Shown one piece after another: positions 20,041-32,340 of a DNA stretch of 64,000 bases (its first letter is position 1; each line of letters opens with the position of its first letter). The position numbers and the translations under genes are program-made. The notes beneath the pieces are model-generated. The model had not been told where the DNA came from. It did not search any database and saw only the letters and a list, made by a program, of their open reading frames with translations. Origin of the DNA: Polytrichum commune (lineage: Eukaryota > Streptophyta > Polytrichopsida > Polytrichales > Polytrichaceae); contig OX485803.1 of NCBI GenBank assembly GCA_950295325.1, positions 22,070,001 through 22,134,000 on the forward strand, read 5' to 3'.

Positions 20041-22759
20041 CAGCAGTCTGCCGAGGTTGATGTAAAACATGCTATCATCTGGGGTAAAAGCTTGGGGGGG
20101 ACACTTCACTATACTTTGTGTGAACACGTGCGTTAAAGGGCTATTTAATATAGGGGTATTATGTCTAGATGTTAGATTTGAACACACCGTTCAATTATAT
20201 AATTCCCTAATATGGTGTATTATTATGATGTCTTACTATAGTTATAACTCACATAAGATTTTTTTTTTCAACCCTATGTTCATTATAAAAAATTAGCTCA
20301 CCTTAATTTGTGTTTAAGGATTGCCTATGTTCATTACAAAATTCATTTGACATGCAATGAGAACTAGAATGACAAGCATCACCACAAATCAATAACAATG
20401 CAAACAATCATCACCACCATGAGAATCAATGAATTATGAACTTGAATTATTAGCATGAACTACAACAATGTTTGTATTTAGAAACACAAGTTTGTGCACT
20501 GCAGTCACAAGCAGACCAACAAATTTAGAACTTTAGGGTCCAAGGTTTAGGATGAACAAAGTTGGCTGCAATCTATTGCTGAGAAAACAAAGTCTAAACA
20601 ACATTGTTGTTTTCCAAAATCAACACTTTAGTCTGTTGCACACAAGTGGAAGGAAGAACTTCAGAAACAAACTATCATTCTATCAAAATCCCTATGCTTT
20701 ATTATATCTAAAATCTTGATAAATTTCAATACTTAGTATACCCCAATATTATTTATAATATGGATTTTCAATTTAAATAGTCCAAAGTTATATCCAATAA
20801 TTTTCTAAATTTTATTGCTCATGAATAAAACACACCCTATATTTTAACGCACCATGTTTACTAATTTCCCTAAGTGTCCCCCCCGAGGGTAAAAGAGCAA
20901 CAAACTGACCTTGTTAGGGGACAAACTCACTATTGTCCCATTTTGATTTAATATATGTTTGTGCAGGTGGCCATAATTAGAAGCTTAAGCTATGATTGAT
21001 CAAAGTGGAGAGAGAATGCACTTTAAAATGTTTATGTGTTTGGACCGATAAAAGTTTATGAATGAGAGTAAGAACCAAACACTAGGAGATAATGACTTGT
21101 GTAATATAAGAATTATAGTGATAAAGATTGAAAGAGTGAAATAAGACATTGAGTTGTGGAACAAACGATAATTTGATACAAATCAAAGAAGAATGACTAA
21201 TAAAAAACCAAAATGCAAGACATAGAAATCAACGGAGTGGGTCAGGGTTGCCCACATTTTTTAGTCGATAGCCTAAAAATAATTTGGAAGAGACAAGAAG
21301 AACAAAAGATTTTTTTTGAAATTGAGACGTTCAAGTAGCAATACCAAGCTGTGCAGAAATAAGAATGTATTCAATAGAATGGAAGCCAAAGACCATTGCC
21401 ATGTGATAATGTCGTGTATAAAAAAATGCAATGGCCATAACCCAAAACTACTAAGAGCATGTGAGAGATGAGGTGAGGAAGAGACAGAAGATGCAAGTCA
21501 AGACATTAGTTTAGAAGGGTTGTTATGGGAGATGAAGGAGTCAAGCTCATGATGAGTAACCCTTAACATCGCAAGGATAGAAGTGCAAGAGGAGAAGTTG
21601 TAGGAGGCTAGGGTGATTAGTGGTCTAGATTTGATGGGCTATAGTCCTAGAGACGAAAGGCAAATTTGTAGATTTAATTGAATATACATTCCATTTCAAT
21701 GATGTGATGAGTATCATGCTATTTGAGCTTTATGATTGCCACATATATAACCTATGTATATGTATGTTTACCTTGGATGTTTGTAGGAATTGCAACCTAA
21801 GATGCTATATGTGCATGATGACAAGTCCATAACTAGTTCGTAACAAGAACATAAAGAGAATTAAAAGAAGGATTAAATCTTTTAACAATGCAATTTGGTT
21901 TATGATTGATGAGATTAATTGATCATCCTAATTAAGGAAGAAGGCACTAATCCTTAGAGGATGAAATTCCTTTGGATGATTATGAGCACATGTGACAAAG
22001 ACTATTGGCCAAGCTAAAAGAGCTTCACGTGAAACTTTGAAGCGTTTCATTAAAAAATTTGGAGTCTTCATGTAGGATAGACTCACACTAAGCTGAAAGA
22101 AACACAAATGTACATTAGAAGGGAATCTGATAAATAATGAACCTTGTCAAATGAGAATAGAAAGGCAAGAGCGCCGGATTGTTACACCAATGTGACATTA
22201 TTCCTTATGGAGGTTGCTTAATCGAAGATTAGATATGTCCAAGACATTATTGTTGGGATTAGATTTCTAGAAGGATTAGAGGAATTTTGTCTTGGATAAT
22301 GTCCTAATGACAATATGTGTTGCGTGGGGAGCAAGCGAAAATGGGGCCTGGACTAGCCAATAGTGCTTAGTATGTGGTAGATGATGATTGGAACTAATCT
22401 TTCCAAGGATGAGGTGCTAGCCTTGGAGGACGTTGGGTTCCAACTACAACAAAAGATGGCATTATCAATGTAGCGCATACTTTCAACAATCAATGCAAGA
22501 AAATTGGGTGCTAATAGAATAATGCTTTAACATTTTGATGTTAAATGAATTGTTGTTGACATAAAATACTATTTGTCTATGTCCTTGAAAAATGTAAATA
22601 TTGACAACATGATGAAATATTTGTTAGTTGGCCACAAACAATCATGAGAAGATTGCACATAGGGAAATGAAAGTCCACCAAAGATATAATTGATCCAAGG
22701 GTAGGTGGACTTTGATGGTAAAAATAGCTCTCATGTATCCTTCGAGGATCATTTCAAAA
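20041..22759. other. No gene recognised
   Basis: AT-rich DNA with frequent stops in all frames. Purine-rich plus-strand stretches at 20990-21640 and 21840-22300 could be worn retroelement sequence, but no conserved motif could be read. It lies downstream of the decayed 3' end of the PNL gene. Confidence 0.4.
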
Positions 22760-23414
22760 CATGGCAATTAGTGAAAGCTATTTCTTGCAAAGCTAAAAAA
22801 CCTGCTAAATCCAAAAGGAAACTCCTTGAATGCCTCACATGCTTGCATGACAAGTTCTCTAAGACTCATCAAGCCACCAAATCCTTCATGTATCTCCCTC
22901 AAAAACCGGCATGCATAGATATTTAATCTCCAACATTGAGAGGTTAGTAAATCCAAAAGAAAACTCCTCCAATGCCTCACATCCTTGCAAGTGAAGTTTC
23001 TTGAGACTCTTCAAACAACAAAATCCTTCCGATGTCTCCTTCAAAGACCGTGATTTAGAGAAATTCAATTCCTCCAACGTTTAGATGTTCCTAAAACCAA
23101 GATGAGTTCCTCCGATGCCTCACATTCCCACATGTCAAGTATCTGCAGATTTGTGAAGCCACCAAATCCTTCCAGTATCTACTCCTAAGATTAGGATGCC
23201 AAGAACTCTTCTTCCTCCAACAATGAGAGGTTCCTTAGTCAAAAATAAAACTCCTCCAATGCCTCACATGCTTGCATGACTAGGTTCTTGAGCTTCGTTT
23301 AACAACCAAATCCTTCCAATATCTCCTTCTAAGACGGGCATTTAGAGTAATCCATTTCTTGCAACCTTGACAGGTTGTTTAATCCAAGAGTAACTCCTCA
23401 AATACCTCACATTC
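22760..23414 (-). pseudogene. Decayed 3' end of the LRR array
   Basis: LRR units continue beyond the stop at 23417-23415 but in shifting frames with many stops. For example, MEELNFSKSRSLKETSEGF and SLKKLHLQGCEALEEFSFGF lie near 23077-22920, and LVMQACEAFKEFPFGF near 22860-22800. Spacing of the 144-bp unit is still visible, so this is the eroded tail of the same array and not a separate gene. Confidence 0.75.
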
Positions 23415-24610
23415 TCACATGTCAAGTTCCTTGAGACTTGTCAAACAACCAAACCCTTCGGGTATCCCATTTAAAGACCGGCATTTAGAGAAATCCAATT
23501 CCTCCAACCTTGAGAGGTTGTTTAATCCAAGAGGAAACTCCTCCAATGCCTCACATTCCCACATATGAAGTTTCTTGAGACTTGTCAAACCACCAAATCC
23601 TTCGGGTATCCCCTTTAAAGACCGGCATTTAGAGAAATCCAATTCCTCCAACCTTGAGAGGTTGTTTAATCCAAGAGGAAACTCCTCCAATGCCTCACAT
23701 GCTTGCATGACAAGCTTCTTGAGACTCGTCAAGCCACCAAATCCTTCCGGTACCTCCTTTAACGACCGACATCTAGGGAAATTCAATTCCTCCAACATTG
23801 AGAGGTTGTTTAATCCAAGAGGAAACTCCTCCAATGCCTCACATTCCCACATGTCAAGTCTCTTGAGACTTGTCAAACCACCAAATCCTTCGGGTATCCC
23901 CTTTAAAGACCGGCAGTTAGAGAAATCCAATTCCTCCAACCTTGAGAGGTTGTTTAATCCAAGAGGAAACTCCTCCAATGCCTCACATGCTTGCATGACA
24001 AGCTTCTTGAGACTTGTCAAGCCACCAAATCCTTCCGGTACCTCCTTCAACGACCGACATCTAGGGAAATTCAATTCCTCCAACATTGAGAGGTTGTTTA
24101 ATCCAAGAGGAAACTCCTCCAATGCCTCACATTCCCACATGTCAAGTCTCTTGAGACTTGTCAAACCACCAAATCCTTCGGGTATCCCCTTTAAAGACCG
24201 GCATGTTGAGAATTTCAATTTCTCCAACGTGGAGAGGTTGTTTAAGCCAAGACGAAACTCCTCCAATGCCTCACATTCCCACATGTCAAGTCTGTTGAGA
24301 CTTGTCAAACTACCAAATCCTTCGGGTATCCCCTTTAAAGACCGGCATTTAGAGAAATCCAATTCCTCCAACCTTGAGAGGTTGTTTAATCCAAGAGGAA
24401 ACTCCTCCAATGCCTCACATGCTTGCATGACAAGCTTCTTGAGACTCGTCAAGCCACCAAATCCTTCCGGTACCTCCTTCAACGACCGACATCTAGGGAA
24501 ATTCAATTCCTCCAACATTGAGAGGTTGTTTAATCCAAGAGGAAACTCCTCCAATGCCTCACATTCCCACATGTCAAGTCTCTTGAGACTTGTCAAACCA
24601 CCAAATCCTT
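23415..24610 (-). pseudogene. LRR array segment after the frameshift
   Basis: About 394 codons of LRR repeats (EALEEFPLGLNNLS-LEEL-F--CRSLK-IPEGFGGLTSLK) in the frame that follows a single missing C at 24610/24611. Elsewhere the array reads CCTTCGGGTATC at this spot; here it reads CCTTGGGTATC. The segment ends where the usual Trp codon of MWECEALEEF has become TGA (23417-23415). The repeats are nearly identical to those upstream, so the lesion is recent relative to array growth. Confidence 0.85.
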
Positions 24611-27600
24611 GGGTATCCCCTTTAAAGACCGGCAGTTAGAGAAATTCAATTCCTCCAACGATGAGAGGTTGTTTAATCCAAGAGGAAACTCCTCCAATGC
24701 CTCACATTCCCACATGTCAAGTTTCTTGAGACTTGTCAAACCACCAAATCCTTCGGGTATCCCCTTTAAAGACCGGCATGTTGAGAATTTCAATTTCTCC
24801 AACGTGGAGAGGTTGTTTAAGCCAAGACGAAACTCCTCCAATGCCTCACATTCCCACATGTCAAGTCTGTTGAGACTTGTCAAACTACCAAATCCTTCGG
24901 GTATCCCCTTTAAAGACCGGCATTTAGAGAAATCCAATTCCTCCAACCTTGAGAGGTTGTTTAATCCAAGAGGAAACTCCTCCAATGCCTCACATGCTTG
25001 CATGACAAGCTTCTTGAGGCTCGTCAAGCCACCAAATCCTTCCGGTACCTCCTTCAACGACCGACATCTAGGGAAATTCAATTCCTCCAACATTGAGAGG
25101 TTGTTTAATCCAAGAGGAAACTCCTCCAATGCCTCACATTCCCACATGTCAAGTCTCTTGAGACTTGTCAAACCACCAAATCCTTCGGGTATCCCCTTTA
25201 AAGACCGGCAGTTAGAGAAATTCAATTCCTCCAACGATGAGAGGTTGTTTAATCCAAGAGGAAACTCCTCCAATGCCTCACATTCCCACATGTCAAGTTT
25301 CTTGAGACTTGTCAAACCACCAAATCCTTCGGGTATCCCCTTCAAAGACCGGCATTTAGAGAAATCCAATTCCTCCAACCTCGAGAGGTTGTTTAATCCA
25401 AGAGGAAACTCCTCCAATGCCTCACATGCATGCATGTCAAGTTTCTTGAGACTTGTCAAACCACCAAATCCTTCCGGTACCTCCTTCAACGACCGACATC
25501 TCAGGAAATTCAATTCCTCCAACGATGAGAGGTTGTTTAATCCAAGAGGAAACTCCTCCAATGCCTCACATTCCCACATATGAAGTTTCTTGAGACTTGT
25601 CAAACCACCAAATCCTTCGGGTATCCCCTTTAAAGACCGGCATTTAGAGAAATCCAATTCCTCCAACCTTGAGAGGTTGTTTAATCCAAGAGGAAACTCC
25701 TCCAATGCCTCACATTCACACATGTCAAGTTTCTTGAGACTTGTCAAACCACCAAATCCTTCGGGTATCCCCTTTAAAGACCGGCATGTTGAGAATTTCA
25801 ATTTCTCCAACGTGGAGAGGTTGTTTAAGCCAAGACGAAACTCCTCCAATGCCTCACATTCCCACATGTCAAGTCTGTTGAGACTTGTCAAACTACCAAA
25901 TCCTTCGGGTATCCCCTTTAAAGACCGGCATTTAGAGAAATCCAATTCCTCCAACCTTGAGAGGTTGTTTAATCCAAGAGGAAACTCCTCCAATGCCTCA
26001 CATGCTTGCATGACAAGCTTCTTGAGACTCGTCAAGCCACCAAATCCTTCCGGTACCTCCTTCAACGACCGACATCTAGGGAAATTCAATTCCTCCAACA
26101 TTGAGAGGTTGTTTAATCCAAGAGGAAACTCCTCCAATGCCTCACATTCCCACATGTCAAGTCTCTTGAGACTTGTCAAACCACCAAATCCTTCGGGTAT
26201 CCCCTTTAAAGACCGGCATTTAGAGAAATCCAATTCCTCCAACCTTGAGAGGTTGTTTAATCCAAGAGGAAACTCCTCCAATGCCTCACATTCACACATG
26301 TCAAGTTTCTTGAGACTTGTCAAACCACCAAATCCTTCGGGTATCCCCTTTAAAGACCGGCATTTAGAGAAATCCAATTCCTCCAACCTTGAGAGGTTGT
26401 TTAATCCAAGAGGAAACTCCTCCAATGCCTCACATGTTTGCATGACAAGCTTCTTGAGACTTGTCAAACCACCAAATCCTTCCGGTATGCTCTTTAAAAA
26501 CCAACAAGAAGAGAAATTCAATTCCTCCAACGCTGAGAGGTTGGTTAGTCCACGAGGAAACTCTTCCAATGCGATACATTCCCACATGTCAAGGTTTTTG
26601 AGAGTTGTCAAGCCACCAAATCCTTCTGGTATCTCCTTTAGAGACCGGCAAAAAGAGAAATCTAAAACCTCCAACGCAAAGAGGTTGCTTAGCCCAAAAG
26701 GAAACTCCTCCAATGCGTCACATCCTTGCATGTGAAGCTTCTTGAGACTCGTCAAGCCACCAAATCCTTCCGGTATCCTCTTTAAAGATTGGCAATGAGA
26801 CAAATTCAACTCCTCCAACGTTGAGAGGTTGCTTAATCCACGAGGAAACTCTTCCAATGCCACACATGCCAACATGTCAAGTTTTTTAAGACTTGACAAG
26901 CCACCAAATCCTTCGCGTATCTCCTTCAAAGATTGGCATGCAACAAAATTCAATTCTTCCAATGCTGAGAGGCTGCTTAGTCCAAGAGGAAACTCCTCCA
27001 ATGCTTCACATGCCCTCATGTCAAGTTTTTTAAGACTTGACAAGCCACCAAATCCTTCGCGTATCTCCTTCAAAGATTGGCATGCAACAAAATTCAATTC
27101 TTCCAATGTTGAGAGGCTGCTTAATCCAAGAGGAAACTCCTCCAATGCTTCACATGCTTCCATGCGAAGTTTTTTGAGACTTGTCAAGCCACCAAATCCT
27201 TCCGATATCTCCTTTAAAGACCGGCATAAAGAGAAATCTAAAACCTCCAACGCAGAGAGGTTGCTTAGCCCAAAAGGAAACTCCTCCAATGCCTCACATG
27301 CTTGCATGTATAGCTTCTTGAGACTTGTCAAGCCACCAAATCCTTCCGGTATTCTTTTTAAAAACCGGCAACGAGACAAATTCAATTCCTCCAACGCTGA
27401 GAGGTTGTTTAATTCACAAGGAAACTCTTCCAATGCCTCACATTCCCACATGTCAAGTTTTCTAAGACTCGTCAAGCTACCAAATCCTTCGCTTATGTCC
27501 TTGAAAGATCGGCATGCAATAAAATTCAATTCTTCCAATGCTGAGAGGCTTCTTAGTCCAAGAGGAAACTCCTCCAATGCCTCACATGCCCACATGTTGA

Positions 27601-27870
27601 GTTTTTTGAGACTTGTCAAGCCACCAAATCCTTCCGGTATCTCCTTTAAACACCCGCATAAAGAGAAATCTAAAACCTCCAATGCAGAGAGGTTGCTAAG
27701 TCCAAGAGGAAACTTCGCCAATGCCTTACATGCTTGCATGATGAGCTTCTTGAGACTCGTCAAGCCACCAAATCCTTCTGGTATCTCTTTTAAAGACCCG
27801 CACATAGAGAAATCTAAAACCTCCAATGCAGAGAGGTTGCTTAGCCCAAAAGGAAACTCCTCCAATGCCT
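24611..27870 (-). pseudogene. Main LRR array of the PNL gene (continuation of exon 3)
   Basis: An open frame of about 1,087 codons, around 45 LRRs with consensus LTSLKKLDMWECEALEEFPLGLNNLSSLEELNFSKCRSLKGIPEGFGG, shown here only as the repeating parts. It continues exon 3 exactly. The right part ends after one base of a Glu codon at the target-site duplication (35019), and this part resumes with the other two bases at 27870-27869. Plant LRRs of this kind form the recognition surface of intracellular receptors. The first repeats (27870-26500) are the most divergent. Those from 26500 down are near-identical copies. The frame is lost at the 1-bp deletion at 24610/24611. Confidence 0.85.
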
Positions 27871-27875
27871 CACAT
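27871..27875. repeat. Target-site duplication (CACAT), left
   Basis: CACAT directly precedes the left LTR. The same five bases directly follow the right LTR at 35019-35023. Removing the element and one copy restores the LRR reading frame. Confidence 0.9.
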
Positions 27876-28847
27876 TGTCGCAACCCTTGCTAGGTCCCTT
27901 AACAATCTTGCCAATTTTCGTTTCTAGCAAAGGTTACGAGCGCTAACCCTTCGCATTCCACCATGCTAATGGATAGCTCCTCTTACCCCGGACCAATAGT
28001 TCATAGGAGGGAACCAACCCTCCTACTTTGCTTTCGGGACTCACCCCTTAATCGGTAACCCATTTCCCCAATGTGGACTTCCATCCATGGAAGTCCAATC
28101 CTATGTTGATCATCGCGTTGCCGGAGCAACACTACAACAACCCGCACCATACTAGGCAACTATGGCCTCACAATAGGCCAAAGCCCATGGAGGCCTTGCC
28201 GTTCGGCCTCGGGTGGGTGAGGCCACACCACCTCACCCATATAAGCCTCTAGGACTTCACGCGGGGCCCCTACCCCACCGTCAACCAACCTCTTGTCTCT
28301 CTACCAAGAGTTGGGGCCAAGTGGACATTTTCCTTTAGCAGCTGGGCCTAGAACCCCCTAGCAGCTTCAGACCATCATAACTTCCTTGTATGATGTCTGA
28401 TCATAACAACCAACCACTCCATCCTCATCTACGCTTCACGTAGATGCCGATGGACTCCTCACTTGCCCCATTCGGACAAGTATTGAGGACGTTATGCCTG
28501 TTTGAACCTTGGCAGTCCCGGGAATCACTCCCAGGCACTGCTGTACCAGGGCGCTGTCCCGGGACAGCGCCCCACTCAAATGGCCATAACTCCTAGCTCA
28601 CACCTCCGATTGAGGTGTTCTTGAGCTTTCTAGAATCACCACGCCATGAGCTACGTATAGCTCATGGCCTTACCCTGGTGCCTCCTAGTCTTCGTGGGTG
28701 GGAGGCGTTCCCAACGCCCGGGGCCCTCACCCACACTAGGATCACTTGGGCCCTCTCACCAACGGCGCCACAAGTCCCGGGTGTCACTCCGGGGTCCCCC
28801 TTGTGCCCATGGTGTTTCGGCCACTCCTCATGGAGAGGTGCGCGACA
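27876..28847 (-). repeat. 3' LTR (left), 972 bp
   Basis: Same length and, by eye, same sequence as 34047-35018. It contains a perfect 24-bp palindrome at 28549-28572 (centre CCCGGG) and a near-palindrome around a GAGCTACGTATAGCTC core at about 28646-28667. A diverged copy in the other orientation is the solo LTR at 17992. Confidence 0.92.
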
Positions 28848-28859
28848 CTCACCCCCACC
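28848..28859 (-). promoter_or_regulatory. Polypurine tract
   Basis: On the minus strand GGTGGGGGTGAG directly precedes the 3' LTR, the expected position of the plus-strand primer. A similar tract with related downstream bases occurs at about 29632-29645, perhaps a duplicated remnant. Confidence 0.65.
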
Positions 28860-29690
28860 AAACGGAGTCGATGCCCTCATCGACTATACTCGTAGTCGGC
28901 ACACCAATTCTCAAGTTGCCATCCTCTATGGTGCGGCATTGTGTTTACCTTAGGGCGCGACCCCCACAATGCATCTTCAAATTTGGCATAGTTCCAAAGG
29001 TGTCGTTCCTAGGTGGTCCGTTAGCGACCTTGGATCTCTCCTCCAAGGACCTAACCTACACTAGACCCACCTACTTTGGGACTCACTTGGGTTGCCCCTC
29101 CTTTGGGGCCTCCCCCGTTAGGCTCCACTAGCCTAACATGACACATCTAGGCGAGACCTCAACGCTTCCACTAAGTTGTCTCGGTTGCAACTCCGAGATG
29201 GCTTTCCATTGTTAAGCCACGCCTCGATCGCACGGGGGTGATGCCAAGTCCCGCCCGACTCGGTTCCCACTTTGCTCTTTCGAGACATGGGTTCATGACT
29301 CCCATGCGCCAACTCTCGTTAGCTCGCGGGTAGCACTTTTATGAGCACGCGCCATCACCTTGTCCCCGCCCGGACAAGCCCACAACTAAGAAGTTTCTTG
29401 GTTTTATCCAAGGCCCGTCCAAGCCATAGCCCCCAATTACTCGGCTTACCCAACCTAGTTTGGCATATCTATTCCCCCTCTTCCATTAACCAAGCACAAG
29501 TACAAGACTAGGACCTCATCCCATACTTTTCTCTTTGCACCACTAAAGTTTGGACTTTATTCCCTCAAGCCAAAGAACAAGTTCATGTTGTGGAGTAATT
29601 AGCCTCGAAGCTAAGTGTGCTACTAGCGTCTCTCCCCCACTAAAGGAGATTGATGTCCTCATCAATGCCTACACTTCATTTCATTGGAGT
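28860..29690 (-). other. Non-coding 3' internal region of the retrotransposon
   Basis: GC-rich sequence between the chromodomain end and the polypurine tract. No conserved protein could be read in any frame. The 29632-29668 segment resembles 28848-28887, an internal duplication of the tract region. Confidence 0.5.
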
Positions 29691-31080
29691 GTCTAGCCTT
29701 AGTTTCTTCAAAGTGCTTTACCAATTCCTTGCCGTTCATCATGTCTCTTGCCGCTACCCAAACGGCTTCTTTCTCATGGTATCCTCACCATTTCACCAAG
29801 TACTCCTCTGTACATTTTATTTCCTTTTCATTTGGGCTTCCTACACTTGAGGATGCCCTCCTACCTCATGTTCTAAATGACGTCCACAAGGTCGGGAGGT
29901 GGCCTAATCACTTGCTTGTGATCGGGCCACAAGGTGTCGTCCTTAAATGGCTTTAGGAATGAGACATGAAATGTCGGATGCACTTTGATCTTGGGCGGTA
30001 ATTCCAACTTATACATGTCCTTGAACATTTGTTCCACAACGGGAAGCGGAGTTCCAATTTTGGACATGAACTTTGGAGTGAGGCCTTTCGGCTAAGTGAA
30101 GTTGTTTACATTCAACAACACCTTTTGGCCCACCTCATTCTCCACTTCGTGTCTTCCGGCATTCACTTGCACTCCGTAGCACCTTCGGGCTTTCTCCACC
30201 AACAACTTGGTCATCTCCAAGACTTCTTTACCATCCTTGGCCAAGTCCTCACCATCTTGGTTGAACTCTAGTGTTGAATGTGCCCCCTCGAGAGCTAGGT
30301 TAATAGGTTGGAGCGCATCCACTCCATAAGCCACCACGAAAGACCACCCCTTGGTAGCCAAGTGCGTGGCTACATTGCAATTACACTCCGCTCGACCCAC
30401 ATAGTCCGCCCAATCTCCTTGGTCCGCCCCCACCAAGTTCCTCAAGTATTGCTACAAGACTCCATTCACATGCTCCGCTTTCCCATTCATTTGGGAATGC
30501 AAGGCTGTGCTAAACCTTAGTTTCATTCCGACCTCCTTAGAGAAATGCATTGAAAATGCACTTGTGAACTTTGGATCTTGATCCCACACAATCACTCTTG
30601 GCAACCCGTGGTGCCTCAACCATCCTTTGAGAAAAGGCTATGCGGTCTCCAACGCGGTGGCGGTTCCCACAATCGGCACCATGTGTGCCAACTTGGCAAA
30701 CCGCTCTACCATCAACAAGATGGCATCATACCCATGTGACTCCGGCAAACTTGTGATCCAGTCCATGCACATACTATGCCATGGCGCCGACGGGATAGGC
30801 AACGGTTGCAAGAAACTGCCTTGCTTTTGATAAGAGGCTCAGTTCACTTGGCACTTTATTCACGCCTTCACAAAGTGGGTTATATCCTACTTTATGCACC
30901 GCCAATGGTACCTCTTTGACACCATTCTATGGTGGTTTTCTTTTTCTCCTCTATGGCCGGCAATAGGACTATCATATTCCTCCTTCAAAACCAATAGCCT
31001 CAACTTGCTTTGTGGCACATACACCCAACTTTGCTTGCCCTTGAACAATCCGTCCACCAACTTAACATCTTTAAGCACCT
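29690..31080 (-). pseudogene. Integrase and chromodomain relic
   Basis: Reading leftwards: an HHCC-like integrase N-terminus near 31078-30890 (VPQSKLRLLVLKEEYDSPIAGHRG...), catalytic-core remnants with stops, the C-terminal motif HPTFHVSFLKPF near 29990, and a chromodomain near 29830-29740 where EEYLVKW is followed by TGA and then GYHEKEAVWV. In life the integrase inserts cDNA and the chromodomain guides it to marked chromatin. Multiple nonsense and frameshift changes make it inactive. Confidence 0.75.
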
Positions 31081-31485
31081 TGATCTTGCGAAGCTCACCT
31101 AAAAGCTTTTGTGCTTTGGGGTAGTTAATTTACCCCTCCCGTATCTTACATCACAAGTTTCCTTCGCCGACACACATTAGCCACAAGGTTTGGATGGTTC
31201 TCATTGCTTGAAACTCTTCCCGTCTACTTAGCGCATCCGGCACCACATTTCCACGGTCCGGTTTGTGGATCAAATCCACCTTCATAAGCGCCAAACTATC
31301 ATGCCACCGCAATGACTTGGCGCTCACTTGCGCTTGAATGTCAAAATTCTTTTAGGACACATTGTCCATGTAGACCTTTGCTTTGTGCGATCCCAAATAG
31401 TGTCACCACATCTTCAAGCAATGCACTACGGCAAAGAAGTTCTTTGTAATGAGTTGGTTGTCTTCTTTGACAACCATCGAGCTTC

Positions 31486-32340
31486 ATGCTCCCATTGCAA
31501 TGGCCATCCATTTTACATCAACAATCCGCCATTGGCAAAGTCACTCACCCCCGTATGCACCTCAAAAGGTTTGTCAAGCTCCTCGAACTTGAGCACGGGC
31601 ATCTAAGAACACTTGCTCTCATGCTCCCCAAAGACTTGGTGACAAGGCTCATCCCACTCTTGGGATAGCCATTTCTTCCACAAATCGGATAAGGTCGGAT
31701 AACCATCAAGCTTAATGCTCTCATATGCAATGGCCATCCATCTTACATTAACCATCCGCCAATGGAAAAGTCACTCGCCCCCCCCGTATGCACCTCAAAA
31801 GGTTTGTCAAGCTCCGCGAACTTGAACACGGGTGGCAAAGACAACTTTGTATTAAGCTCTCCAAAGACTTTGGGGCAAGGCTCATCCCATTATTCAGATA
31901 GCCATTTCTTTCACAAGTCGCACAAGGTTTGACAACCTTTAAGCTTAATGCTCCCATATGCAATGGGCATCCATCTTGGATCAACATCCGCCAATGGTAA
32001 AGTCACTCGCCACCGTATGCACCTCAAAAGGTATGTCAAATTTCGCAAACTTGAGCACGGGCGGCGAAGAGAACTTGGTCTTAAGCTCCCCAAAGACTTG
32101 GAGACAAGGCTCAACCCACTCTTGGGATAGCCATTTCTTTCACAAGTCGCACAAGGCTGGACAACCATCGAGCTTCATGCTCTCATATACAATGGCCATC
32201 CATCTTGCATCAACATCCACCAATGGTAAAGTCACTCGCCCCCGTATGCACCTCAAAAGGTTTGTCAAAAGTCCGCGAACTTAAGCAAGGGCGGCGAAGA
32301 GAACTTGTTTTTGAACTCCCCAAATTCTTGGTGACAAGGC
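31486..32340 (-). repeat. Four tandem copies of a 230-bp RNase H segment
   Basis: The phrase CAATGGCCATCCAT or a one-base variant begins units near 31498, 31730, 31962 and 32191, a period of about 230 bp. On the minus strand each unit encodes the RT/RNase H junction of a Gypsy pol (a cysteine-linker, then LK-KFSSPPVLKFA-FD-PFEVHT-ASDF, then a HCI-Y segment). Copies differ by several percent and carry separate stops and indels. Confidence 0.85.

Larger units (their letters stand above)
23415..27870 (-). repeat. 144-bp coding tandem repeat with higher-order structure
   Basis: The array repeats every 144 bp (two LRRs of 24 residues, 48 aa in all). Within it, longer blocks recur almost unchanged. 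A distinctive variant reading CATGTTGAGAATTTC on the plus strand occurs near 24203, 24778 and 25786, spaced by about 576 bp (4 units) and about 1008 bp (7 units). Units towards 27800 are more diverged from one another. This pattern fits unequal crossing-over or gene conversion acting on the middle of the array. Confidence 0.9.

Noticed and set aside
22760-27870. CRISPR-like array of regular repeats
   Set aside because: The 144-bp periodicity is coding (two LRRs) with no spacer/repeat division; the context is eukaryotic.
23575-27893. Four long plus-strand ORFs (324-381 codons, repeating RLVKPPNPSGI...NSSNASH)
   Set aside because: They are exact antisense shadows of the LRR array. The 144-bp repeat lacks stops on the opposite strand, so openness is inherited from one unit.
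28615-29131. ORFs of 112 and 155 codons in the LTR and next to it
   Set aside because: The first about 75 codons lie in the LTR and recur at 34786; they are frames in GC-rich regulatory sequence.
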